Assembly (NCBI GenBank): GCA_008694505.1
Contig: VZDJ01000174.1
Span: 13,268,118-13,332,117 of the forward strand
Length of the DNA: 64,000 nucleotides
Direction: 5' to 3'
Source: Cyanoderma ruficeps
Taxonomy: Eukaryota; Chordata; Aves; Passeriformes; Timaliidae
Positions within the stretch are counted from its first letter, which is position 1. The number at the start of each line of letters is the position of its first letter. Both the position numbers and the translations under genes were made by a program. This document shows positions 1 to 11,178 of the stretch, one piece after another. The notes below the pieces were generated by a model that saw nothing but the letters and a program-made list of their open reading frames with translations, was not told the DNA's origin and did not search any database.

Positions 1-439
1 GAGGAGGGATAGCAAAGCACCCGGCAGTGATGCTCTGAAGACAGGCCGGAGCCTGGAGCCTGCTCCGGATCCCGCCCGGCGGGACACTGTGTGCGCTGGG
101 AAGAGCCTCCCTAACAAGGGATCGGCCGGCCCTTCCCTGCCTTCCTTTGTGTCCTCCGCCGCTCCAGAGCAGCGCTGATGTTTGCCACGAGGTTGCTCGG
201 AACGGGCACATCCCCGCACAGCAGCCCGGGCTGTGCGGACAGCCCTGGGGCTCTGTTGGCTCCCGAGGCAGCAGGGAATGTCAGGGAATGTCACACGGAG
301 TGTCGCTGAGCCCTCGGGACACGGGACAGGCTCTGAGCGCAGGGGCTGGGGAAGGATGTGACACAAGCATCAGGGGCGCTCCTGCAAAAGTCCGCGGGGA
401 GGGGTGAGCAGAGGACCCTCGGGGTCCTGACGAGAGAGG
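1..439. other. GC-rich non-coding edge segment
   Basis: This segment is richer in G+C and CpG than most of the window (several CCGG and CGGC clusters in the first 150 bases). It could be the tail of a CpG island or a promoter-distal GC-rich block belonging to a gene outside the window. No TATA box, splice pattern or convincing coding frame is visible. Open frames here overlap each other on both strands and carry no recognisable domain. Confidence 0.3.
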
Positions 440-658
440 AGGGTTTGGATCAGAAATTCCTCCCTGGGAGAGGGGGAGGTCCTGGCACAGGGTGCTCAGA
501 GAAGCTGTGGCTGCCCCGGGCAGTGTCCAAGGCCACGTTGGACAGGGCTTGCAGCACCCTGGGACGGGGGAAGGTGTCCCTGCCATGGCAGGGGTGGCAC
601 TGGATAGGATCTAAGGTGACTCCCAGCCCGAACCATTCTGGGATTTTATGTTCTGTGA
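440..658 (+). mobile_element. CR1 LINE 3' fragment
   Basis: A 5'-truncated CR1 non-LTR retrotransposon end. It contains the block seen in all young CR1 copies here: 'ccctgggag', then 'cctggcacagggtgc', then 'agctgtggctgcccc', 'tccaaggccacgttggac' and 'ggtgtccctgcc', ending near 'ttctgtga', the CR1 terminal octamer-like motif. Plus orientation places the end of ORF2 and the 3' terminus at the right edge. Heavily 5'-truncated, as usual for CR1, and not able to encode protein. Confidence 0.85.
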
Positions 659-2628
659 AACCCTGCTGTGGGGCACAAGTGTCTTTGTAGCTATACTGGG
701 GCTGGGCTGCAGACTGGTTCTCCTCTCTTGAGCTCAGCCTCCCTCCTCTTGCTGCTCCCTGCCCTGGGGTTGCCCCTCTGGGTGTATTATTTCAAGGTGC
801 TTCAGTGGGATGGCACCAAGAGCTCCTAGCCTGGCAAAGCTCATCCGTCCTGTGGTGCATGCCTGTACTGACTGGGCGGGACCTTCCCAGAACCTGCCCT
901 TGGCCATTCCCATTGTCAGTGCCTTCTGTGTATCAGTATGACATAAAAATATTAAATCTCATATTCTGAAACTCCACACAGAAAAAATCTGAAATCACAT
1001 TCCATGGCTCTCCTGTCCTGGGAGGGGAGGGAGTCGGAGCTGGCATCAAGCAGGAGTGGGGACCACGAGGTGTTTCAGCTCCCAGAGACTCCAGTGAGAC
1101 CAAACCCAGGTCTTACCTCCAGGCCAAATGCAGAAGGGGGTGGCTGCTGCTTTCTGTTTAGGGATGAATCTCTGGTGCCACTTTTTCCCCCTTGGGAGCT
1201 TTGCCACAGTGTCTGAGAGCCCTCCTCAGCTCTTTAGAGCTGGACACCATAACCACCCTCATCTTTGAGAGCAACTCGTGGCTGGGAATGTGTCAAGGCC
1301 CAGGCCATGACTGGACATGCCCTGTGCCTGCTGCCCACAGGGTGCTAAAACTTTTGGACGTGTCCAACCAACTGCTGAGTTCCAGAGGTTACCTGTGCAC
1401 AGCATTACTGTGAATTCACTGTTGGAAATACACACCTAGGCTGGATTAACAGAAAACTCAGCTTTTTGCCCTTTAAATTGTTTCACCAAGTTGACCTGGG
1501 CACTTGTCCCACATCAAAGGGATTTTCCCCATGGATAAGCCCATTCCTATGCCACTGCTGCTTACACTTGTGACTCAGATTTCATGGCGTGTGCAGAGTT
1601 GTATAATTTCCATCAAGGAACTACTGTGCATTTGCAGACACATCTGCGTGGCTGTGACCCAGCAAAAAACCCTCGACTGTTCATCACCTGTTGTCTGCCT
1701 TAACCTTACACAAGGCCACACTTAGTAATTAACTTGTAACACAATTACACAATTAGAACTTGACAGGGTCCACAAAAGCCACGTCCTGCCAGTGCCCCCT
1801 GCCCACACACTGTGTCATTAGCAGCATCACCTGGACCAGCTCCTCTCAGACAGTGCCTGCACCCTTTTTTCCAGGCTCAGTGGGTTTTTTTGCCCTGGAC
1901 AGTGACAGCCTCCCACAGGATTAATTCTGAGAACCACCACCTCATTACAATCAACATTGCTGCCTTATCTCTGAAAACCCGGAGGAAAATTAGTTTGTTC
2001 CTAGGAGACACAGGCTTAAGCCAGGCAGGCTCTCTGCTGCCCTTGTCCGTGCTGGGGACAAAGTCAAGAAAGCAAATTCCAGGGGCTGTCAGGGAAAGGT
2101 TTCCAAAGGCTGGAGTTCATGGTGAGAGGGTGGTCATCTTCCTGCTCTGCCCCCAGCCTGGGGTGATTGGCAGAGTCCCTGGAGCAGGGGCACATCCCAT
2201 GGCTCCAGAGGGACAATGCAGGGATGATTCTCCATCACCCTGTGGTTGTCACTCACCACAGGGTGGCCAGAGCTCTCCCTCCCCTCTGTGAGAGCAGCCA
2301 GAGCTCCACAGCCCCTGCACCCACTGCAGAAAATGAAGGCCCTTGGAAAAGATCCCCAAATAAATGTATCCAGCTTAATGCACCAGCTGAGCCTGAGGAT
2401 GCTTCCCAAAGCCTGAGCCAAGGGCAGTATCCTGCACACACGATGGTTGAAGAAGCTGTTGGAAAGGCAGGAGGGCAGCTCTGCACGGGATGTCTGAGGC
2501 ACTGATGGGACAAAACTGACACTGGACTGCAGGCAGGGTCATGCAGAAGGGTATTTTCAAACTGGTGTTAATGGACATAAAAAACCACAGAACCACCTTT
2601 CATGAGCACACGGAGTCCAAAACACAGG
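659..2628. other. Unique non-coding sequence
   Basis: Nearly 2 kb without a recognised repeat or gene. The open frames are at most 159 codons, overlap on both strands and lack recognisable domains or flanking splice signals. An isolated AATAAA-like hexamer lies near 2359 with no supporting coding sequence upstream. I see nothing else that can be named. Confidence 0.5.
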
Positions 2629-2760
2629 AACAGTCAGAGAAAAAAAGAAAAGAAAAAGAAAAGAAGGAGAAGGGGAAGGAGAAGTGGAAGAGAGGAAAAG
2701 GGGGAAAAAAGAGAAAAACAGGAGGAAAAAAGGAGGAAAACAGGAGGAAAAAAGAAGAAC
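2629..2760 (+). repeat. Polypurine (A/G) tract
   Basis: About 130 bases are almost entirely A and G on the plus strand, with runs such as 'aaaaaaagaaaag' and 'aggaggaaaa' repeated with variation. Only a few pyrimidines interrupt it. The two highly basic open frames (Lys/Glu/Arg-rich) read through here are products of base composition and not evidence of a gene. Confidence 0.9.
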
Positions 2761-3937
2761 TCTATTCTAGACATACTCCTTACGCCCAAAACTCAAGAAT
2801 GGCAGTTTAATACAAAATCTGGAGGTAATGCCCAAAAAGCTGGCAGAGCCCAGGTCTCTCCAGGGATAATGCTTAATTAATGCAGAGGTTTAAATTACCT
2901 GTGCCTTGTTCATGAAGAATGCCTCTGGTCCTTCCTCCTCACCATCAATCCATCATTCAGGCACCCTCAGGATGAACTCCATGTGTTTGAAAAAAGGCTT
3001 AAAAAGGGCCTCCTGTTTCTCAAACCATGAGGAAGTTGGAAGCTTTCCACCCTGGCCACCATTTCTAATTAAAAGTTTCATTAATTCCAGGGAAGGAAAG
3101 AGTTCCTTGGGGGTCTCTCCTGACTCCAACACTATTACATGTTCTCATTAATGACCCAGATGAGGGAGGAAATAGCAGGCTTATTTCATTTACTAGGTAG
3201 TACCAAGTTTTGAGATATCACATGTAGGCAGGACAGGACTCAAATTCCAAATCTCTCCATGAACTAAAGAAAATTTGGTTAATAAAAAGCAGGATGGGAT
3301 AGAGAAGAAGAGTGAGGGTTCAGCTGCTGAAAGGAAGGTTGTTTGGAGGTCTCTCTGGGAGAAAATGAGTCAACAGGACAAAGCAGAGCCAAAAAAAGCC
3401 CATTTCATCATGGGGTCATGCACAGGGGTATCACTTGTAAAGAAATACACTCTTCTTCCTGCTCTCCACTGCTAAGGCAGCAGCTGGAATAAATTTTCTC
3501 TGTTTTGAGAAAGCAAAGGGTCATTTGGAGAGTGTTCAAAAGAGAGTGGGAAGAATTGCCTTTGATCAGGGAAACTGGTCCCAACAGGCAAGACTGGAGG
3601 GTTAAGGCAGGACAGAACACAGGACAAGGAGGAGATGAAGAAATCTTTGTGAAGGAAAGGAAAGCAAACTTTGTTCCCCAGAGCAGATGGGACCAGGAGC
3701 CATGGGGTTAAAGATTACCTTTGTAGGTCACATGTCAGGAAAATCCAGCAGTCTGGAAGGCAAGGAATGGACACAGAGTGTTTGGAAAGGTCAGAGCAGC
3801 CCTTTCACTGGTCAGTTTTAAGATCACAGTAGGAAAAGGCCTGTTGGAAATGGCCTAAATGGAGCTGATCTTGCCTGAGACAGAGGTGGCCCAGAGGTGT
3901 TACTCCCAGCCCCAAATCCTACAAGGAAACAGAGCAT
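2761..3937. other. Non-coding sequence, possible old LINE traces
   Basis: No gene recognised. A stretch from about 3145 ('cattaatgacccagatgag') resembles the part of CR1 ORF2 encoding the Phe-Ile-Asn-Asp-Leu-Asp motif, and 3430-3600 has loose similarity to the next ORF2 section. The match is too weak to call from reading alone. The rest is A+G-rich and unremarkable. Confidence 0.35.
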
Positions 3938-4197
3938 TCATAGAATTGCAAAATCCCAGGATGGTTTAGGTTGGAAGGACCATAAAGCCCATCTCATTCC
4001 ACCCCTGCCATGGGCAGGGACACCTCCCACTGTCCCAGGCTGCTCCAAGCCCCAGTGTCCAACCTGGCCTGGGACACTGCCAGGGATCCAGGGGCAGCCA
4101 CAGCTGCTCTGGGCACCCTGTGCCAGGGCCTGCCCACCCTCCCAGGGAGCAATTCCTTCCCAAAATCTGATCTAAACTTACTCCCTTTCAGTTTGAA
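3938..4197 (-). mobile_element. CR1 LINE 3' fragment
   Basis: Starts at the CR1 terminus read backwards ('tcatagaattgc...ggatggtttaggttgg') and continues through the young-copy block to 'ctgatctaaacttactccctt'. It translates on the minus strand to the C-terminal ORF2 motif seen in other copies (Gly-Arg... Pro-Gly-Thr-Gly-Cys-Pro). It forms an inverted pair with the CR1 at 4780-5000, about 95% identical by eye over roughly 170 bases. Confidence 0.9.
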
Positions 4198-4779
4198 GCA
4201 TCTGAGTGGTGAATTAGAGAATTTTTAGTGGATTCTCCAGGGAATGTGCCTGTTGGACTGAGGAGGGATATGGCAATAGAGAATCATGGCACAAGCTTTG
4301 CCATGATGAGAGAACATCAACAAGCCTAACACATCCTAACACATCCTACAGAGCCACAGGCACCCCATGGAGTCTGTGGCCTGGCATCTACACATCCACT
4401 TGGACCAGTTCAGGATGCCTCTCTTTGGAGAGCAGGGCATCATTCTGAGACAGCAAAGAATGTAGTTTTTCACATCTGTTAGTGAAAAAACACAACACTG
4501 TTTTCACAAAATGCTCATTTGTAAACCAGACTGATTTCAGTGGAAAGTATGTAAAACTTAACCAGCTCTTTGAGAAATATGTTCTTTTCTCCACTGTCCT
4601 GAAATGTTACACTAATGCACCATTGCCACATTTCCATATCAGCTTCTGGTTTTTCCCTTGCTCAATGGCATGGAGCACAAGCACAAGATGTATATTTACT
4701 GCACCTGGGATTGAATTTGTGGTCCTTGGAGACAGATGTATCAAAATAATTCTTATCAGCTGCCTGGTTAATGGTTGTG
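4198..4779. other. Unique spacer between inverted CR1 copies
   Basis: About 580 bases of sequence between two oppositely oriented CR1 ends. A short tandem 'taacacatcc' (two copies) lies near 4325. No gene or other repeat is recognised. Confidence 0.5.
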
Positions 4780-5000
4780 AAATTCCTCCCTGGGAGGGTG
4801 AGCAGGCCCTGGCACAGGGTGCCCAGAGCAGCTGTGGCTGCCCCTGGATCCCTGGCAGTGCCCAAGGCCAGGTTGGACACTGGGGTTTGGAGCAGCCTGG
4901 GACAGTGGGAGGTGTCCCTGCCCATGGCAGGGGTGAGGCTGGATGGGCTTTAGGATACTTCCAACGCAAACTATTGTGTGATTTTATGATTCATGAATTA
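4780..5000 (+). mobile_element. CR1 LINE 3' fragment
   Basis: Plus-strand CR1 3' end from 'attcctccctgggagg' to the terminal 'gattttatgattcatga'. It is the same young subfamily as the copies at 3938, 21060, 23066, 37895 and 49472 and is the inverted partner of the 3938 copy. Confidence 0.88.
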
Positions 5001-6340
5001 ATTTATAACTCTGCTTTCCTTGTGCAACTCACACAAGAAGAGGAATCCACCACAGGCTCTCAGTAGGTGGTGGAACACAGGAGCTGAGCTCCAGCACAGT
5101 GTACAAAGTTCTCCTCAGTGCTGCTGAACAGTTACTTGCCTCCTAACCCTAATTAGTAATCCTACGCTAATCAGTTCTTATCACCCTAAAGTTCCCAGAG
5201 CAATTTTCTTCCAGCTATGAAAAGCTCTGCTTCAAAATCTGTAGTGTCTCAGAGGGCCAGACATGGCACTGAAGAGCCTGTGTCTGTCTCATTATTCAGG
5301 GCTGACGGAGAGTAGCTGGAATATGAGGTTCTTCACCTTCACCTCCTGCCAGTGGCACAGGCGGTGCAGAGAGAGCAGGAGAGGCTGCCCTGGCAGCTCC
5401 AGAGGAGTGGCTGGGGGATGACACCCAGCAGGGATTTCTGCTCCATGGGAGCAAATTTCTGACAGAGATGGACCAAATACCTGGGCAGGGGCACATCTGG
5501 GTGAGCTTCGTGAGTCTTCTTGGAGCCTTCCTGGCTCCAGGAACTGGACCAGACAGGCATGGATGGTGACCCAGGGTGACACAAGGTCCAGCAGGATGGG
5601 GATATCAGAAACACACTCCAGCAAGGGACTGGTATGAGCAGAACCCTGGCACCTGTGTGCCCAGCACTGCTCTGGTCTGTCCCTGCCAGCCAGCACGGCC
5701 CAGGGGACAGGAGGCACTGGCTTGGCATCACCACTGCCCTCAGAGATACACCATGGGAGGGACCCCAAGTGACAGCCTGTTTGGGCAGGACGGGGTGGCT
5801 GCAGAGGCCATTCCCATCTCTGTGCCACCCTGGGGGTGTGCCCTGTCTCATCTGTACAGAATGCCGCGGGTGATCCGGAAACTGCAAAGTTAAAAGCACA
5901 GGGGGATGTTTGTGTAATAAACTCCTCTTAGGTGATTTATAAAGAATGTTGACGGGCTTGAGAATAATGCAGTGATCCAAAAAAAAGCTTTAAATAGCAG
6001 AGGTGACATTTCCCAGAGGAGCCCTGTTTACATGGCTGGATGAGAGCGTTCACTGCCTCAGCCCCGTGTTCCCACATCAGGCGTGTGCGTAAATGGGGTG
6101 TCCCAGGTGGTGCCAGGCAGCCCCAGCACAGCCCCACTGTCACAAGGAGCCTTATGTAACAGAGACCTCAGGTGACAGGACACATTTTGTACTGGAAAGG
6201 GCTCAGTTACAATGAATGAGGCATTTCTGGAGGACAGGTGTCCAGTGAAGGCTGCATTTTTTCCAGCAGAGGATAATGAATGCCTCAGTATTTTCTTAAA
6301 GAGTGAGACAAGATGGGAATTATGAGAAATTCCAGAGATC
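5001..6340. other. Unique sequence with an exon-like minus-strand patch
   Basis: No repeat recognised. On the minus strand about 5650-5290 translates, with frame changes, into protein-like stretches (for example Asp-Ile-Pro-Ile-Leu-Leu-Asp-Leu-Val-Ser-Pro-Trp) and includes a splice-donor-like 'CAG|GTATTT'. I cannot assign a family and there is no continuous exon structure, so I do not call a gene. The rest, including a small AT-rich patch at 5890-6000, is unremarkable. Confidence 0.4.
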
Positions 6341-7045
6341 AGAATCATGGAATGGTTTGGGTGAGAAGGGACCTTAAAGCCAACCTCATCCCACCCCTGC
6401 CATGGGCAGGGACACCTTCCACTGTCCCAGGCTGCTCCAAGCCCCATCCAACCTGGCCTTGGACACTGCCAGGGATCCAGGGGCAGCCTGGGCAGCTTCT
6501 CTGGGCACCCTGTGCCAGGGCCTGCCCACCCTGCCAGGGAACAATTCCTGCCCAATATCTGATCTAAACCTCCTCCCTTCCAATTTGAAGCCATTCCTCC
6601 TTGTTCTGTCCCTCCATGCCCTTGTAAATAGTCCCTCTCCACCTTTCCCATCAGCTCCTTTAGGCACTGGAAGGCCACAATTAGGTGATCCCAAAGATTC
6701 TCTTTTCCAGGCTACCCCAATTCTCTCACACTTTCCTCCCAGCAGAGCTGCTCCATCCCTCCAATCATCCTCATGCCTCCTCTGGACTCACTCCAGCGGC
6801 TCCATGTCCTCCCTGCTGGGCCCCACGTGGGGTCTCACCTGGGCAGGGCAGAGGGGCAGTGCCCCCCTCCCCTGCTGCCCATGCTGGGGGACCAGCCCAG
6901 GGCACGGGGATTTGGGGTCCCAGTACACACGGGGCATGTCCAGCCTCTCAGCCACCTCCCAAGTCCCTCTTGGCAGGGCCGCTCCATCCCTTCATCCTCA
7001 GCTTGGATTGATCCTGGGGGCTGCCCCCCGGGTGCAGCACTGAGA
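6341..7045 (-). mobile_element. Longest CR1 LINE copy in the window (about 705 bp)
   Basis: Starts at the CR1 3' terminus ('agaatcatggaatggtttgg') and extends leftward in element coordinates well into ORF2. The minus-strand translation contains Phe-Pro-Gly-Arg-Val-Gly-Arg-Pro-Trp-His-Arg-Val-Pro-Arg and Lys-Ala-Arg-Leu-Asp, matching the usual CR1 ORF2 C-terminus. Downstream pieces ('ctctggactcactccagcggctcc', 'catgtccagcctctcagcca', 'aagtccctcttggcagggc') match further ORF2 sequence. Frameshifts and the 5' truncation make it inactive. Confidence 0.9.
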
Positions 7046-7433
7046 CAGACTGGGCTGGGATTGATGACTCAAGACTGTCCCATGGCAGTAACCAGAGCAG
7101 TCAAAGCCGGGGCGGTCAGTGCTGTGGGCTCAAACCATCCCTCATCATCTCTGCTTGTGACGCAGAGCAGCCCACAGGTGCAGAGGGGCAGGCACACCTG
7201 AGCCTACAAACTGGGTTCCCAGATAAGGGAAGAGGCTGATAAGAGGCAAAGCCTGCCAGGTGGGATAAGTCCTTCCTATCATGATGACTCAGCTGTGAGC
7301 ACTCCCCTCTGAAGTACCTGGACGTTCACAGGTGGGATGAAGATTTTCACCTCTGATGGGCCATGACACTGACCTAAGAGACAGCTGCAACATCTTAGAA
7401 GGATTCAAAGACTCCTGAAGAGTGACCCACACC
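7046..7433. other. Unique non-coding sequence
   Basis: Short unique stretch between a CR1 and a minisatellite. It contains several 'tgatgactca' or 'tgactca' AP-1-like words (near 7060 and 7280), which may be chance. No coding evidence. Confidence 0.4.
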
Positions 7434-7541
7434 ATTACATCACCCAGGTGTTCCATGATCCCTCACATTACATCACCCATGTGTCTGTGATCCAAAACAT
7501 CACATCATCCAGGTGTCCCATGATCCATAACATTACATCCT
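7434..7541 (+). repeat. 33-bp minisatellite, about 3.3 copies
   Basis: Units begin 'cattacatcaccca', continue 'ggtgttccatgatcc' and repeat every 32-33 bases with substitutions ('cattacatcacccatgtg', 'catcacatcatccaggtg', 'cattacatcc'). A degenerate local tandem array with no coding content. Confidence 0.8.
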
Positions 7542-9689
7542 CCAGTGTGAAACTCCCTGCCCCAGGGGAGGAACCTGTGCATTTCTACCTGAGTGAATAC
7601 AAACCAAACAGATGTTTTTGTTTGGGGGACTTTGTACCCTTATCAGTCAATGGATACAGTCTGCAAGACTGAGAAGACTGGAGGAAAACCAACAGGATGT
7701 TATCAGAATCTATAGAGGGATATTTTTCTCTTTCTCTTACTCTTTCTCTGCCTGCCTCCTCTCTTTTCCCTTTCTCTCCCTCTATCTCACATTTACTGTT
7801 CAAAAATACAATTGGCCTTGGCACACAGTCTTGTTTGCACCCTAACTCAGGCAGAGGCATCTCCCTGTTGATTTTAATAACTGGATCTTAACAAACACCA
7901 GCACCTAGTCTTGTTAAACCACATGAGCTTCCCATGGACCACTCCCTGAGCTAGTTGAGATTCCTCTGGGTGGCCCCAGGTGTGTCACTGCGCCACTCAG
8001 CTGCTATCACCTGTAAACCTGCTGAGGGTGCCCTCAGACCTTCACTTGTGTCACTGATAAGGGTCTGTGCTCCTATTGCATAGAAAGGATGCAAACAACT
8101 CCCAGGCTGAACCCAGTGTCCTGGCTCTTTGGTGACCGGCAGTTTGAGCAGGGGGTGTTACTTTGCAATCAGTCCCCTGGAAGGAGTTAACAACAAAGGC
8201 AAGCTGGGAATCATGTGCCTTGGCTCTCTGTCACTCCAGTTTGGAAATCAAATGCCCAGCCACGCACTTTGATGCATGTCTTTGATTATTTTCCTTAACC
8301 TTGTCAAGTGTCTAGGCAGACAAACCCCAAGGGGTTTGCCAGGCAGTGCTCACACCACTGCCAGGGGATGGATGTGACATCACCCAGGGCTGGCTCCACC
8401 AAGCACATCCCAAGAGTTGAGCAAGGGCTCTGCTTCCCCAAATCATTACAGGAGAGCAGCTGGTATGAGCTGGACAAGAAGGGGGGGGGGGGNGGGGTGT
8501 GTCCTGGGGGGGTCTTTGTCAGCAGGATGTCCCAGCAGCAAGTTCTGACTCAGGTTTCATGCGACAAAGACACCGAGGTGGCTGCACCCACAGCACAGAC
8601 ACACCTGTGGGTGCAGAACCTCAGAGAGACCAAGCCAGGCCTGGATGCCAGTGCCTGAACCTTTCCCCACACCACATTCCAGCTCCTTTCCACTCAGAGC
8701 TGACCCTGACTTGCATATATGATGGCTGTGGCAGCTCCCAGAGGATTTTTTTCCATTGCATTTTATGAGTGGGTTCCGTTTCCAGCGTGGTAACAAGCAG
8801 GAATTGCCTGTTGGTGTGTGACCACCATGTCTCAGGGTGCAGCCTGGATCCGATGATAAATCGGGAGAGGAATATTAACGTGGCAGAGCTGTTACAGCAG
8901 CAGTGCAGATATTTGGTCAGGGCGAGCGCTGCCTGTTGTTGTTGATCGCAGCTGTCAGGACAGTTCCAGCCTCTGCAAGTTATTTGCCTGTGCCACACAA
9001 TAGATATTAAAATGTCCATTACACCTCTTCCTGAAGAAGCAATCTGCTATACATGGAGACAGTAGTAGGCAATCACAGCTCTATTACCAGCAGTGAAGAG
9101 CTCTATGGCCAGAATCTCATGCAGCTAAAATTGACTAATGGCTTCAAGGTTTGGTTTTTGTTTGTTTGTTTTTTTTTTATACTAATGCATGCTATTACTC
9201 ACCATATTGCTGCAATTACTTGGGGGAAATTCCTGCTTCTAGAAGTTATTTGTTGGGTTGTGTTTATTCCACAAATAGGAAAGACATTCCACAAAAAAAA
9301 AGCTCGTTTATTGTAGGTACAAACCATACAAGACCATCCCCCTCAAGTTGCATCTTGCTAGGGGAGGTTTTACAGCAGAGAGTGAAACACGAGTGAGAAG
9401 CAGGGAAGTCCCTGCTAGTGACTGGAGCAGAGAGAAAATAAAACATCTCTGTCTCCAGGCTGGCCTTGCCTCTTCAGAAATTTTTACAACCTCTCTCGAG
9501 GGATGCACACACTCAAGGAAATCTTCCTGGAAGGGCATGAGGAGTTTTTCTGCTCACTGTACAGCTCCTGTGAAATGTGAGGATGGCTTAAGGGAACAGT
9601 GGAGCATGAAAAAAGCTGCTGGTTGGTAATGTGTGAGTTAATTTGGACAAAAGAAGGGGAGACGTCTGTGGTGTTCTGCATGCAGAAAA
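7542..9689. other. Unique sequence with a pyrimidine tract and a G-run
   Basis: Holds a C/T-rich tract at about 7720-7800 (runs of 'ctctttctct') and a G homopolymer at 8481-8497 interrupted by one unresolved base. A balanced-composition block at about 8840-9060 looks unlike the surrounding DNA and could be a conserved non-coding element, which cannot be judged without an alignment. No gene recognised. Confidence 0.4.
8481..8516 (+). repeat. Poly-G run with an unresolved base
   Basis: Twelve G, one N at 8493, four G, a short spacer and then seven G. Potential G-quadruplex on the plus strand. The N and run length suggest sequencing uncertainty. Confidence 0.85.
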
Positions 9690-9850
9690 GATAGCACTAG
9701 GGATAGGACAAGGGGGAATGGCTTTAAAAGAAAGAGAACAGTTATAGTTTGGATATTGGGAGGAAATTGTTTCCTGTGAGGTGGGGACCCCTGGCACAAG
9801 TTGCCCAGTGAACCTGTGGCTTCCCCTGGATCCCTGGAAGTGTCCAAGTC
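9690..9850 (+). mobile_element. CR1 LINE fragment, older copy
   Basis: 'actagggataggacaaggg' followed by 'aatggctttaaa', 'ttggatattggga' and 'cctggcacaagttgccca' follow the CR1 ORF2 C-terminal order (Ser-Asp-Arg-Thr-Arg-Gly..., then Trp-His-Lys-Leu-Pro-like). It stops at about 9850 before the usual 3' terminus, so it is truncated on both sides and more diverged than the young copies. Confidence 0.75.
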
Positions 9851-10132
9851 TCTCTGGGGGACACTGGGGAAGAGATGCTCTGGGGCCAGGGGTGGGCAGG
9901 GGTGACAAGAGCAGTCCCCTCTGGGCAGGCCTTGGGAGGTTAGAACCCCAGGGACAGATGCTCAGCAGGTCCCTTTGGTGACACTCATCTTTTACCTGTC
10001 TAAACGGATGGGGCAATGGGGGGACTGTGTGGAGCGGATGAGCTGCCAGCTAGGCTCATCCTTAGCAGAGGTCACAGAGCAGAGGAGAATCCCTGAAGGG
10101 TCAACAGGTTCCTCACCCATCTTCAGGCATAT
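9851..10132. other. Short unique stretch
   Basis: Sequence between a truncated CR1 and an LTR. No feature recognised. Confidence 0.4.
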
Positions 10133-10137
10133 CTGGA

Positions 10138-11178
10138 GGTCTTGGTTGGAAGGACACGTGTCTGCTAAGGAAGGCAGGAGCCTCCCTTGGAATGGAAAAT
10201 GTAACCCTCTTCCCTCCGAATTATTACTATTTTGAAATTAAGGTGTTTTCAGGCAGAGATATAGGAAAAGGAATGGCAGTTCTTTACTAGTATGTATAAC
10301 AAGGCAAACAAACAACAACTACGGCATTAAGAACAAACAGACCCAGAGACCCAGTCCCAGCCTTCTGGCTCCAGGCACCTTCCCCTTCGGTGCAGTTCCG
10401 GGCACTGCCGGCAGGGGCGCTGGTGGCTCCCGGCTGGGCAGGGAGGGTGCGATGATTCCCCCGCGGCTGCAGGGGGCGCTGTGGCGCGAGGACAGGGAGC
10501 ATGTGGTAATGGCGGCTCGGCCCAGACGGGAAGGGATGGAGAAAGGGGTAGCTGCTCCCAGTGCCCCAGCAGGACTCTGGGAGGCAGCAAGCTGAAGGGC
10601 AGGAAAGAGAAAAAAAATCCCCAGGGGGTAGATGAGATATATCGAACTCTGCAGCTGTAGCTGGAACTGCAGGGCGTCCTGGCAGGGCAGGGGGTGCGGG
10701 GCTGCAGAGCAGCAACACCCAGAGCAGTGGCAAGAGGCAGCAGGTGCAGGGCAGTGACAGCCCGGCTCCTAGCAGGGCAGGGAAAGGTGGGCTCAGGATC
10801 CTTGAGTTCTTCCCCCCAGGCACCCGAACACACAGTGAAAAGTCCCTTTTTTAGTGAAGTAGGGTGTTAATAAGGTCCCAGTGCAATGGCTGCTCTTACG
10901 AGCAGAGCTCCACTCGTGGTCGAAGGCAGTGGGAGACAGGACCCCACAGTGGTGACCAATTCTCCCCACAGAGACTGCAGCCTCTGTCCCCTCCTAATGC
11001 CAAGAGCACAGGAGAGTCAGGGACCTGTTTTCCCAGTCCAAAAATCTCATGGTATCTCTGCCCTCCATGAGGAACCCCAGGTAAAGAGAGAGTAGCCAGC
11101 TGCACCCCTCCCCACAGCTGGGCCGTAACAATTTCTTTTGCCTCTCCTAAGTATAGGAGAACTCCTAAAACCCCAACA
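10138..11178 (-). mobile_element. Solo LTR of a passerine endogenous retrovirus
   Basis: The left end 'ggtcttggttgg...gtctgctaagg' matches the left end of the LTR at 46283. The right end is '...aaaccccaaca'. The flanks are CTGGA (10133-10137) and TTGGA (11179-11183), an imperfect 5-bp target-site duplication. On the minus strand the element begins TGTTGGGG and carries AGTAAA (plus 10283-10288) as a variant poly(A) signal near its 3' end. No internal retroviral sequence accompanies it, so it is probably a solo LTR left by recombination. The open frames here (up to 178 codons on the minus strand) are LTR shadows. Confidence 0.6.

Noticed and set aside
2541..2880. Basic Lys/Glu/Arg-rich peptides
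   Set aside because: Produced by the polypurine tract; any frame gives such residues.
3145..3740. Possible ancient CR1 segment on the plus strand
   Set aside because: Only short, scattered resemblance to ORF2 motifs; not enough to call without alignment.
10287..10833. Two minus-strand frames of 168-178 codons, rich in Leu, Pro and Cys
   Set aside because: Inside the LTR at 10138-11178; overlapping frames both look equally 'protein-like' because of GC content.
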